Assembly: GCA_030407085.1 (NCBI GenBank)
Contig: CM059582.1
Location: 70,513,501-70,577,500 of the forward strand
From: Trichopria drosophilae
Taxonomy: Eukaryota > Arthropoda > Insecta > Hymenoptera > Diapriidae
DNA: 64,000 bases
Reading direction: 5' to 3'
In this document: positions 10,572 to 21,096 of the stretch, one piece after another
Layout: each line of letters begins with the position of its first letter
Position numbering within the stretch: the first letter of the stretch is position 1
Notes under the pieces: generated by a model
Told to the model about the DNA's origin: nothing
Seen by the model: the letters and a program-made list of their open reading frames with translations, nothing else
The model's database searches: none
Position numbers and translations under genes: made by a program

Positions 10572-12118
10572 AAACGATATTTTCCTTATTTCAAACAGTA
10601 TTTTTGAAGTGTATGCAAAATTTTATATTTATAAGGAGTTTTCTGAGAAAACTATACGCATTTAACAGAAATCGTTATAAACAATTTTTACTTACATACT
10701 GATTCCATTACGAATTGTTTCTAAACGATATTTTCCCTATTTGAAACAGTATTTTTGAAGTATATGCAATATTTTAAATTTATACTGAATTTTCTGCACA
10801 AGATATTAGCATCTTACAGAAATCGTTATAAACAATGATTTTTTAAATAAAGATTCGGTCGCAAATTGTTTCAAAACGATATTTCACTTATTTAAAAAAG
10901 GATTTTTGCAGTATATGCAAAACTCGAACTTTAAAAAGAATTTCCTGCACAAGTTATCAGCATTAGTTATAAACAATGATTTTTTAAACAAAGATTTTGA
11001 CGCAAATTGTTTCAAAACGATATTTTCCTTATTTCAAACATAATTTTTGAAGTGTATGCAAAATTTTATATTTATAAAGAATTTTCTCGAACAAATTATA
11101 CGCATTTAACAGAAATCGTTATAAACAATGTTTACTTAAATAATGATTCCATGGCGAATTGTTTCAAAACAATATTTTCTTTATTTGGAACAGTATTTTT
11201 GAAATGTATACAAAATTCAAACTTTATAATGAATTTCTTACACTAGTTATCAGAAATCGTTATAAACAATGATTATTTAAACAAAAATTCCGTCGGGAAT
11301 TACAATAGTATTTTTGAAGTGTATGCAAAATTTGAACTTTATAAAGAATTTCATGCACAAGTTAGCAGCAATCGTTATAAACAATGATTATTTAAACAAA
11401 GATTTTGACGCGAATTGTTATAAAACGATATTTTCCTTATTTCAAACAGTATTTTTGAAGTGTATGCGAAATTTTCAATTTATAAATAATTTTGTACACA
11501 ACTCATCAGAAATCGTTATAAATAATGTTTACATAAATATTGATTCCATCGCGAATTGTTTCAAAACGATATTTTCTTTATTTCAAACAATATTTTTGAA
11601 GTGTATGCAAAATTCGAACTTTATAATGATTTTCTTACACTAGTTAACAGAAATCGTTATAAACAATGATTATTTAAACAAAGATTCCGTTGCGAATTAT
11701 TTCAGGAACGTATTTTCCTTATTTCAAATAGAATTTTTTAAGTCTATGCAAAATTTTATATTTATAAAAAATTTTCTGAACAAATTATACGCATTTAACA
11801 GAAATCGTTATAAACAATGTTTACATAAATAATGAATTCATCGCAAATTGATCTAAAGCGATATTTAGCTTATTGCAAACAGTATTTTTGAAGTGTATGC
11901 CAAATTTTAACTTTATACTGAATTTTGTGCACTAGATATACGCATTTTACAGAAATCGTTCTAAACAATGATTGATTAAACAAAAATTCCGTCGCGAATT
12001 GTTTCAAAACGACATTCTCCTTATTTCAACCAGTATTTTTGAAGTGTATGCAAAATTCGAACTTTATAAAGAATTTCTGGTATAAGATATCAGAAATCGT
12101 TATAAACAATGATTATTT
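10572..12118 (+). repeat. Satellite array, segment 2
   Basis: Continuation of the same satellite. Anchors at 10672, 10823, 10964, 11116, 11257, 11372, 11513, 11654, 11805, 11956 and 12097 give spacings of 151, 141, 152, 141, 115, 141, 141, 151, 151 and 141 bp. Two length classes are therefore mixed in one array. The longer form carries ATACGCATTTTACAG where the shorter one has TTATCAG before the anchor. The array ends within GATTATTT at about 12118, where element A begins. Confidence 0.93.
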
Positions 12119-12204
12119 TTATTAGCTTTACATTATGTCAAACGTAATGTAACACGTAATGTCCATTTGACGTTCGAAATATTTGAACGGCTGGCGGATG
12201 CGTA

Positions 12205-12888
12205 GCCGTGGTGGGGAGAGGAAACGAAAGTCGGACTCTCGCGCGTCGCGGATGCGACGAAGTCGAGGCGAGGCCGTAACATGGAAAGATCCAGCGGGGA
12301 GAGGGAGGAATGGTTCGTGCGTGATGGACATGTGCACGCATGATCGGACGAAACCAACAAAGCGAACGGCTGTTGAATGCGTAACTGTTGGGGGGGGGGG
12401 AGAGAATGGAACGGGCACGCGTCGTGAAAACGACGAACTATGGAGCGCCGAAGAGGCGACAGAGGGGGAAGGGGCCTCACACGTCGCGTGTGTACGAAAA
12501 TATTCGTACGCAAGCAGATGCGTTGACGAGTAAATTCGGTGAGTCCGTTCAATTGCTCGAGTTGCAATTGACGGACAGCAAATGGGAGGTGGGAGGAAAT
12601 AATGCAGGTACATGAAAATGAGGACATAAGAATTGGGATGGTAAAATCGAAGATGATGCTCTAGCCTCAGGGTTTTTTATTCACGTGACCTTGAATTAAC
12701 AAAAGGTCACAGTTGTTTGCCACTGCGCGGCTTTATCGGGATTTTCCAGGTGTCCGCGTCCTGGTAGGGTGGTATCTCTTCTTGACCTCTTGTATGGTCA
12801 CACTTAATCACTACAGCTAAATGTCTCTTACGCGGGAGCTTATAATTTAAATTTGGTGGGGGTTAGATCTGTGACGTATTTCGTTAGA
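12205..12888 (-). repeat. Element A 3' LTR (left copy)
   Basis: Matches 49812-50495 closely, with a 15-bp indel near 12230 and a few others. The inner edge ends CGTTAGA|AACCCCCGGGCC, so the LTR starts on the minus strand with TCTAACG, a mutated form of the TGTGACG start in G4. Overlapping 60-165 codon ORFs in several frames here are fortuitous in GC-rich sequence. Confidence 0.75.
12682..12710 (+). promoter_or_regulatory. Everted nuclear-receptor-like half sites in the A LTR
   Basis: CACGTGACCTTGAATTAACA followed by AAAGGTCAC. It contains TGACCTTGA, whose complement TCAAGGTCA is the FTZ-F1/SF-1 monomer consensus, plus a second AGGTCA facing outward 12 bp away, and an E-box CACGTG. The same block is kept in the other LTR at 50289-50317. 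Binding is inferred only. Confidence 0.3.
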
Positions 12889-12903
12889 AACCCCCGGGCC
12901 TGA
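12889..12903 (-). promoter_or_regulatory. Element A polypurine-like tract
   Basis: On the minus strand AGGCCCGGGGGTTT abuts the LTR start. G4 has the same string directly before its own 3' LTR (61609-61622), which helps fix both LTR borders. Confidence 0.5.
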
Positions 12904-14622
12904 CTCGAGTACCTCTGCATACGACGAGTCATATTGCGGAACCATAGTTGTAACTGTCTTATTTCATTGCACTGTCACGAAAAAATCACTGTTACTACGC
13001 AACGCAAAAAAAAGTCTCTGATAATGCTAAGGTCGGAAAACAATACAAAATGTCGCAAAGCAAATCACACTATAATTTTCGCTATGGGGGGATAAATTAT
13101 CGCAATGGGACCGCTACACAATGCCAAGTCATGACATACTCGCAAAATTATAACAAAACAAAGGCTTAAAGCTAATCCTAAATTTATTCGCAATATGCAT
13201 ATCAGGATGCCGCAAAGAAAATCGAAAAAGTTGTGGCGAAACGTGTCACACGGCTCTCGCAACACAGTTGCAAACTTACACACAAAATTATATTTTCCGA
13301 AAAAGAAGAGGGAAAATGGAATTTAGGAATTCGGGATCCTCTCAAAACTAAAGGTATAAATTATGGGACTGAATCTAGAATCGATGAGGGAGGGCTTGGA
13401 GGCTGTACTTAGCCAGAGGTGTCAGTGTGTATTCGTGCGCGAACGCGATTCGAAATAATTTATGTTCGGTAAGAAATTAAGACTGACCCTACTTAACCTA
13501 AACTAAACCTAAAACGCAAGAGGGGGCTGCAAAACGCAAAATATCTCAAAAGGATGTACAAGGGGTCCGCAAAACTTGAAAGATAATCGGGGAATGAATG
13601 CCAATTCATAACCAATATTAACGGTTTGGCGAATACTAATTCATATAGCCAATTCAAAATCTAAAAGGGAGCAAACACGCAAAGCGAGTTATTATACTCG
13701 ACGGGAGTATCGAAGTTATTGCATCGGTCGTACGCAATGCAACCGATGTACTAACGCAAAAACAATGCTGCACAAAATAGAAACAAACATTTTACCGAAC
13801 CTAAATAGGAAATTGTTCTCGCGGTCTGGCTCTACTAGACCGGATACTAAGTTCTTAAGGGACTGCGAAAATGGATATTGTCACATTGTGGGGCATTTCT
13901 ACATCTACTGAGCACACAAGCTGGGGAGTTAATGCAGTTCTTATCAGAACAACCGCAAACTATGCAAAATTTATTGCTATAATATCGGACTTTACTAACA
14001 GGGCGCACATTACGAACAGGGACGGCATTCCGAACGGTAGGGGAGCGAATTCTGGGAGCTACTTCCGCTAATCACGGAATTCACGCTAATGATTTAGTGG
14101 GTGGGGGTAATGTAGAGAATCGGCGGGTGTCAGCGTTTTTCCTACGGGGTACCGACGGCGGGAAGTTATGAAATTTCACGCTCATTAACGGAATCAAGTC
14201 AGCCTTGGGAGAATGAAGCGAAGGGGCGGCTTGACGATTTGACGTTCTCGAAAAAGGCGCGGAGACGGATTTCGTGGGTGTTATGTTCTCTTTCGCCTTT
14301 TTGCGTTTCTTATCTGATAACGCGAGGAGAGCGATCTGAGAATCCGCGGGAGGGGGTCGGCAAATTTTCTCCTGCCGAAAAACCCTTTCTAGGAGAGCAA
14401 CCTTGTGCTTAAGGTGTTCTCGGCGAACCCGGAGGAACCTATTACGGGTAGGGGAGTGCGAATAGGGTATTTGCAGAGTTCGAGGATAAGAGGTTGTAGG
14501 TAACTGACGATAGGTTTTAATTTTAATCGAGTGAAAAGGGGAATTGCGCGATGGACGAGATGTGCGAATAGGTAGCAAGGGATAGGAGGGGTGGGGTGTT
14601 TTAGAGGGGAGCTGTCACATGA
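12904..14622 (-). other. Element A distal internal region, no recognisable gene
   Basis: Lies between the end of the gag remnant and the 3' LTR, where pol would be. No RT, RNase H or integrase motif is seen in any frame. A 165-codon minus ORF at 14081-14578 is basic and Pro/Ser-rich, but has no domain I recognise. Around 13500-13800 the text is rich in CGCAAAA-type strings. Confidence 0.5.
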
Positions 14623-15126
14623 TCAAAAATTAAAATCGACCCGATTTTGTTTCGATCCTGAATCGAGAAGACCTTCTTCTGCGAGGGAAAGTGGATCCGT
14701 ATTGGGTGTACGGAACTCGTCCGAACCGAATCCGGTGACAGGAGCGAATGAATTATGGACTCGATCATATCCGACCGACGGGGCATTACGATCGTCGAAA
14801 GGGCTAGTTTCAGGGGGTTGTATGGTTAAGTTAGTATTTAACCCGAGAGGGGAATTAAGAGGGTATTCGGGGGGAAGGTTTTTACACGATTCCAAAGGGC
14901 AAGCAATATTTTGAGGGCCGGCGAAATTCATGAGTGAACTCGCTGAATCGAAAAACGAAGGGAGATCCGGGACTGAGAAGGAGATAGAATCTCCAAATGA
15001 GATTGGGTCATGAGAATATGCACCTTGCATGTTGGGAAACTGGGAGGGGGACGGCAAATCGAAACTTCGCGTGCGCTATTCGATGGATCCGTTCGCCGGG
15101 AATCACTGCGAGGAGGAAACGCGATA
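14623..15126 (-). pseudogene. Element A gag, distal part
   Basis: Minus-strand ORF whose open frame comes from the piggyBac border. The segment SHDPISFGDSISFSVPD corresponds to YRDPISFGEESFRFSVAD in the G4 gag (about 54300-54360). The proximal part of the same gag lies on the other side of the piggyBac at 27780-28210. The gag is therefore interrupted exactly at the TTAA. The remaining 100 residues are Ser/Pro/Asn-rich and unrecognised. It stops at 14623 with no capsid or zinc knuckle visible. Confidence 0.65.
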
Positions 15127-15130
15127 TTAA

Positions 15131-15886
15131 CCCGTTTCTTCCCGAAATGCCCTAAAATTTACCTTTTATTCACGACGTGCATTTATAGAGAAAAAATCCG
15201 TCAATCGTTTTGATATTATCATTTCTATTGTATTTTTCCTCGATATTTCTTAATCCGGTCTCAGATTTACGCTATCTACCGCCATTTTTTTTCTATGACC
15301 GTTTAAACACAAAAAAATCATGATTTTTGAAAAAATGTTTTCAAATAATCGTATTTTTGAACAGGAAACCGCTTTTGGATCGAGCCAAATCTCCGTATTC
15401 GGTGGCATAAATGTTTATACTAAAAGATAGGACGGGTATTATCTCACCATTCAAAATGGCGGAGTCAAGATGGCGGCTTTCACTCGTTTTCTGGCAAGCA
15501 AAATTTTATAATTACCCCCTAAGCGACGTGACTGAACGGATTTCATTGAAACTTGGTCTATATATGTTTCTGAGGTTGCTGAACACGAATCTGCCGTCAC
15601 ATTTACGAAATTCAAAATGGCGGATCCAAAATTGCAGCCAAAAATTTTCAAAAATTGTCTCTTTTTATGAAAATTATTATATAAAGGTTTTTTGGGTCGC
15701 TGATTGCGAATTCATTGTTAGAATTTCAAAATTCAAATTGGCGGATTCAAAATGGCGGCCAAAAATTTTCAAAATTTGTTTTTTTCTATGAAAATTATTA
15801 TATGACAGTTTTTTGGGTCGCTGATCACGAATTCATTCTTAGAATTTCCAAATTAAAAATAGTGGATCCAACATGGCGACCGAAAA
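15131..15886 (+). repeat. piggyBac left terminal inverted repeat
   Basis: Reverse complement of about 27020-27775 with a few percent mismatch. The inner half contains about 122-bp tandem subrepeats, each with TTTTTTGGGTCGCTGAT followed by AATTCAAAATGGCGGATTC (starts near 15684 and 15806). The same subrepeat occurs in the foldback at 51.7-52.4 kb. Short ORFs on both strands here are not genes. Confidence 0.92.
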
Positions 15887-16609
15887 TTATTGATATATTA
15901 TTGCTACATTTTTATATATTTTTTGTTTTCTTTTGTCCCGGGAAAAATGAATTGTACATGATTATATATGATTTCATATGCAACTGTTTATGAGTATATA
16001 TTATTATATACAATTATACATAAATATATATATTTCATTATTATTGCTATGCTTATATACGGCTTTTGTCCACATATGAGTAATTATATATTATTTTATA
16101 TTTTCATACACTGCAGCTACCGCCGGTCTACTCTTTGCCTTGTATTCCTCAAAGTCTAACACTAGTTGACAGTCTTTCGAAAATATCAATTTCTATGTAA
16201 AAAAAGGTCAGCTTTCTATCTAGATTATAAAAAAATAGTAAAAATACACTTTTTGAGATACAACATGTTTTATCATATTTATAGTCGAAAATGAACAGAT
16301 TTGGAAAAACGAATACTACCGTTTGAAAGGGAAGGAAAAAATACACCTTTTACATATGAATTTTAGGTTCATTTATATTGCGTAAACACGAGTTAGAAAT
16401 AATGTGATTTTACGCTCGCGAGCGCTTTATATATTGCATATAATAATATGTTTCCTGGGTTTTTTATTATGATATATTTAGTACGAGATTCGCCACCAGG
16501 GCGCGACATGGATCTCGCATTTATTTTTTGTTCTCATTATAAAAATTATGTTCTTTTTACTATATAAGAAGTCCGCTGGTATAGCATTTTATCATATTGA
16601 CATAGCATT
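15887..16609 (+). other. piggyBac left internal non-coding DNA
   Basis: AT-rich stretch between the left inverted repeat and the G3 insertion. No ORF with recognisable features. The last four bases, CATT (16606-16609), are duplicated at 24893-24896. Confidence 0.7.
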
Positions 16610-17148
16610 TGTAACGTTTCGACTATTTGACGTTAAAGAAATTGAAGTGGAAACAAACTCCAGCCAGAACGGCAATTCAATGAATACAAAAAAAAATCAG
16701 CTCCGACCGGCGTCAGTACGCAAAGAAAAGTATTCACGACCGCGAAGAGGGATCGGGATCACGACAAAAGCCACCAGGCAGCACACAAAAAAAAGACACC
16801 ATTAATCGAGATAATCGAGATGTATTCAAAAAAAAAAAGAAAATACAGATATCAAATAATTAATAAGGCGAATACACACGATCATCCAAGATTCCGGCAC
16901 GCGCCGGTCACAAAAGGTACGAAGCGATTTTCGCGGAAGAGAGAAAGAGAGCAAGGTAGAGCGGTACTTACATTTTTTCCTTTCTCGCTCGCTCGGCTTA
17001 ATCCAATGTGGCTTGCACACACTCACGCACGCCACCCGCTACCGAAGCTGACAGAAAACAAAAAAAAAAAAAAAAATAGAGACACTCTGTGTTACTCGTA
17101 AATCGCCAACCTGGGCTATATACCTGTAATGTTTTCAGGAACGTTACA
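16610..17148 (-). repeat. G3 3' LTR, internally deleted
   Basis: 539 bp versus 763 bp for the partner. The two match up to CTGGGCTATAT and resume at CCTGTAATG, so about 225 bp is missing in this copy. Confidence 0.9.
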
Positions 17149-17163
17149 GCTCCCCTCCCCCAG
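17149..17163 (-). promoter_or_regulatory. G3 polypurine tract
   Basis: On the minus strand TGGGGGAGGGGAGC abuts the TGTAACG start of the LTR. This is the plus-strand cDNA primer position. Confidence 0.75.
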
Positions 17164-17422
17164 ACGCTGGGTAGCGTGGGCGTACCAGCTCTCCAAAATC
17201 TCTCAGAAGAAAAGATCAGGGAAAAATAAAGTAAAAAAAAAATATTAAAAGCAATATTAGAAACATAACTTGTGTATGACATCCTACTCTACCAATAAAA
17301 CTTCCAAGATATGATTTTTATATCCATTTATTATTTTCCGTTGGTACAAAGGATTCTCTACGGCTCAGTAAGTCCTAGTAGCTTAGTAGCGTTTACCGAC
17401 CAAGGAATGGCGCCAATTGGCT

Positions 17423-18094
17423 TTATCGGCGATACGCCGAAGGTGGTATCAATGGGTGCAGGGTACGCTCCGGACATTCATGGCCCCGTGCCACGTTTGG
17501 GTGTCGGCACACATAGCAGGTGCGATACGCCTTCGTGGCTTCTCTGGGATCTTCTCCCTGTTCGCGGGCTATCTGCCTCGCGATTTCTCTCAGATCGCCG
17601 CTAAGCTTTTCGGCCTCGTCTAATTCGGCCAACGCTGCCGTTGTGGCCTCCTCCTGGGTCCGTTGGGCCCGCTGGAGTTTTTTTAGGGCGTTGGCCCGTT
17701 TCGTCTCCAACTGGAGTTGGATATTCTCCCGCTGTTCTGCCAAGCTGGCAACTTTCCGGCGATGGTTGGCTGCCTCTCTCCTGAAATCTTCGGCCTCTCT
17801 TCGGTCCGCCCGATAGTTGGCAATTAGGCGCGTGTATTGCTCGCCGACTACTGCCTGGAATGGCTCGCCTAACTGCTCTATCAGCCAGTCATAGTGGCCG
17901 AACACCTGCTCCTCTTGCTGCTGAAGAGCCCGTCTCTGCCTCCGCAACTCCTCCATTTGCCCACGAAGTGGCTCCCAGAGGCGGCGATATTGCTCCTCGT
18001 CGCGACTCTGTACAGGCCCTGGAAGGGTAATTGCTAATGGCTGGTCCTCCAGCGATGGTTGTCGCGCTCGAACTCCCAGCGCCGCCTCGTCCAT
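17423..18094 (-). CDS. G3 third ORF: coiled-coil protein with C-terminal C2HC motif
   Basis: Intact 223-codon ORF between integrase and the 3' LTR, where envelope sits in related elements. It has no signal peptide or membrane segment. Residues about 30-185 are charged and heptad-like (ELRRQRRALQQQEEQ, then LRREAANHRRKV-type repeats), so a long coiled coil is predicted. The C-terminus has CYVCRHPNVARGHEC, a C-x2-C-x8-H-x-C arrangement that could bind one zinc. A splice-acceptor-like TTATCTTTTATGTAG precedes it by about 30 nt. Function is unknown. G4 has a post-integrase ORF ending in a very similar motif. Confidence 0.7.
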   Translation of the reverse strand: MDEAALGVRARQPSLEDQPLAITLPGPVQSRDEEQYRRLWEPLRGQMEELRRQRRALQQQEEQVFGHYDWLIEQLGEPFQAVVGEQYTRLIANYRADRREAEDFRREAANHRRKVASLAEQRENIQLQLETKRANALKKLQRAQRTQEEATTAALAELDEAEKLSGDLREIARQIAREQGEDPREATKAYRTCYVCRHPNVARGHECPERTLHPLIPPSAYRR

Positions 18095-18121
18095 GGGTTC
18101 TTCTATTGTTGGTATTGGTTC

Positions 18122-18137
18122 CCTACATAAAAGATAA
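18122..18137 (-). promoter_or_regulatory. Candidate splice acceptor before the G3 third ORF
   Basis: On the minus strand CTATTATCTTTTATGTAG|GG: a pyrimidine-rich tract ending in AG, placed between the integrase stop and the ORF start. It suggests expression from a spliced subgenomic RNA. Confidence 0.4.
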
Positions 18138-18140
18138 TAG

Positions 18141-19437
18141 TTAGGATAATATCCTTCGGCTCTGGGCTCTTGTCCTACCTATCACTACTTTATCGGGATT
18201 GGCCAAACTCGGCTTAGCCTTCGACCCTTTTGGTCTTCCGCGTTTCCTAACAATCCGTAATGGCTCATTCAAACAAACGTTCTGCACGACACGCGATTGT
18301 CGTACTGCCGGCGTCGCTTTGCGATGAACGCACACGCGTGTTGTGCGAGGTCGACCGCGTTTACCGTTCGCGTTAACAATTCGATCAGGCGGATTACGCA
18401 TTTTACGCTCGCGGAGGACTGGGCCAACGGTCGGCAAATCATCTTTTTCTGACGACGACTCGTTGCTCGTAGACGATGAATCTTCGGCTCTTGTGGCCAC
18501 TTCGGCTCTTGAAGCCTTTTCAGCTCTTGGAGCCTCTTCGGGCATCGGCCGAATTTCATCCAGGTCTTCTGCCATCTCCTCATAAGGCTTGAGATCCATC
18601 ACGTGCATGGGTCCACTTGGCTGACCTTTAGCGTCTACCAATTCATAAATATTCGGGCCAGGTCGCCCAACAATTGTGTATGGCCCAATATATTTAAGAG
18701 CCAGCTTGGCAGTAATACCTTGAGCGGCTGAGGACAAGATCCGGTTTCTTTTCCATACTCGTGTACCAATCTTGTACTGCACATCTCGATGCTTTGCATT
18801 GTAGTATTTGGCTTGACGTTGATGCGCCTCTCGGCTATTCTCAGCAACTTGCTCATATAGCTCAGGTAACTGTCCCATACGATCATTCCATCGCACTCTG
18901 GCTGCTTGAGGCTCACTTGCCTTGGCTGACAACTCTTCTTGCCGTCGTTTTAGCCGAGGTGGCGGCAACTGACGACCGTACGTCAACATGGATGGACTAA
19001 AACCAGTTGACTCATTAACAGCCGTATTAAAGGCAAAAGTGAACTCATTCAATAGAACATCCCATTTGCGATGGTTCTCCTCAGTAAATGACATAATCAT
19101 CGTCTTTACTGTGCGATTGACGCGTTCTACAGGATTAGCCTGTGGATGATACGGTGGCGTGTTTTCCTGTACAATTCCCGCATCTTGTAGAAATTTATCC
19201 ATCACTTTGTTCTTAAATTCGGACCCACGATCGGACAGGAATGTCTTTGGCGCGCCAAATCGCAACAGTATTCGCTCCTTAAATGCTTTCTTAATCGTCG
19301 GACCATCTGCACGGCGAACGGCTACGCATTCAATCCAACGAGTGAACAAATCTTGAAAAATTAAAATATATTCGTAGCCTCTTGCAGTTCTCGGCAGGGG
19401 TCACGTAATGTCACCAGAAATGATTTGTCCTGGCTGG
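18141..19437 (-). pseudogene. G3 integrase catalytic and C-terminal domains
   Basis: The main ORF is 18141-19349. Catalytic residues: first Asp in ISGDIT just upstream (about 19400), second in FLSDRGS, Glu in ANPVERVNR. A TGA lies in frame directly after the first Asp motif, and a frameshift separates this frame from the zinc-domain frame. The C-terminal part has the SH3-like GPYTIVGRPG and a long tail carrying two AT-hooks (GKRGRPRTT and RKRGRPKGS), which may bind AT-rich DNA. Integrase inserts cDNA; the AT-hooks could bias targeting. Confidence 0.85.
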
Positions 19438-21096
19438 CTAAGTGTTCTTAGCTCGTGTTCTTAATAACCCGGCCGGTGCTGATTGTAATACTTTGCACTG
19501 TTGGCAAATCTTGCAATTTTTGACGAAACGTCGAACATCACGCCGTATGGTAGGCCAATAATAATAAAGTTGGACACGTTCTCGTGTTATCAATTGCCCC
19601 ATGTGACCGGCTGTCGGCTCTTCATGACACTCTGCCAACACGGCTTGACGTTGCTCTTTAGGCAACACCAGCTTACAGCCATCTTCATCAGACAACACTT
19701 CTTCGATTCTCATGTCAGGACGATAAACATAAAGACGACCACCCATAATTTTCCATTCTTGGCATTCATATGGTCGTTGCAACACTTTCTGCCTTTGGGC
19801 TAAATACCACGCATCCTGGGTGTCTTCAGCCACTTCTATGGCTGCTAGCGGTGCACCTTCACTGTCTTCATACAGACGCGATAAAGCGTCGGGAACCGTG
19901 TGCAAGGACCCTTTGCGATGCTCAAAATAATAATTGTAGCCTTGCAACCGTAATACCCAGCGAGCAAGTCGCCCCGTTGGGTTGTGCAGGTTTTTCAACC
20001 ATTGAAGGCTACTGTGATCGGTGACCACTTTGAATCTATAACCCTCAACATATGGCCTATATTTTTCAATGGCCCAGATAACGGCTAAACACTCGCGCTC
20101 GGTGACGGAATAGTTCCGTTCGGCAGAACTCAAAACACGACTTGCAAATCCTAACACTCGTTCCAATCCGTTAATTTCCTGAACAAGGACAGCGCCTATA
20201 CCAGTATCGCTGGCGTCTGTCTCAATGGCAAATTCTTGGCTGAAATCTGGCCTCTGGAGTACAGGAGCTGAAGCAATTAAGCTCTTTAACCGCTCAAAAG
20301 CTTGCTGTTGTTCGTCCGACCAATGAAATCGAACGTCTTTCCTCGTCAGCTTCGTTAGCGGTTCTGCTAATGTAGCGAAGCCTTCCAGAAATTTCCTGTA
20401 CCAGGAAGCCATACCTAGGAATCGGCGTACTTGTTTAAGATTCGTTGGCTGCGGATAATTCAATACTGGTGCGATCTTATCTGGATCCGGACGGAAACCA
20501 GTTTCGTTTACCAGCACTCCCAAATATTTGGCCTCGCTCTGACAGAATGAGCTCTTCTCGCGGCTGATGGTAAGTCCCGCCGCTTGAATTTTCTTTAGGA
20601 CATGTTCAAGCCAATGCAAATGATCCTCGAACGACTCTGAGACGATAATGATGTCGTCCAGATAGCAGAATGCATGTGGCTCTAGTTCGGGGCCAATAAG
20701 GCTATCAAGCAATCGCTGAAAAGTGGCTGGAGCGCCTGATAAGCCAAAAGGCATCCGGACGAACTGAAACAATCCCATCCCTGGCACTGTGAAAGCCGTG
20801 ATCGGCCTCGCAGCTTTGCGCATCTTTATCTGATGATATGCGCTCTTGAGATCCAGGGTAGAAATATACTTAGCTCTCTGCAGCTTACGCAAGATGTCAT
20901 CCATATAAGGAAGTGGATAAGCATCTGTCTGCGAAACCGCGTTGACTTTACGAAAATCAATGCAGAATCTTACCGAGCCATCCCTTTTCTTAACAAGTAC
21001 GACAGGGCTGGACCAGCTACTCGTTGACCGTTCTATTATACCATTTGACAACATTTCTTGAACGTGCTCATGCATGATTTCTTCCAAAATCAACAA
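19438..21096 (-). pseudogene. G3 reverse transcriptase, RNase H and integrase zinc domain
   Basis: 552 codons. RT: RFCIDFRKVNAVS, STLDLKSAYHQI (Asp), MPFGLSGAPATFQRL, CYLDDIII (YLDD), then the connection. RNase H: FAIETDASDTG, ERECLAVIWAIEKY, VVTDHSSLQWL, PDALSRLY. The integrase H2C2 domain is near the end: HEEPTAGHMG then CKICQQC. The RT N-terminus is incomplete: the frame runs straight into the gag zinc knuckle, with no protease. The ORF ends before the integrase core through a frameshift. Confidence 0.88.

Noticed and set aside
12128..12627. Overlapping ORFs on both strands in the GC-rich A LTR
   Set aside because: Three or more frames open simultaneously; differences between the two LTRs do not preserve any frame.
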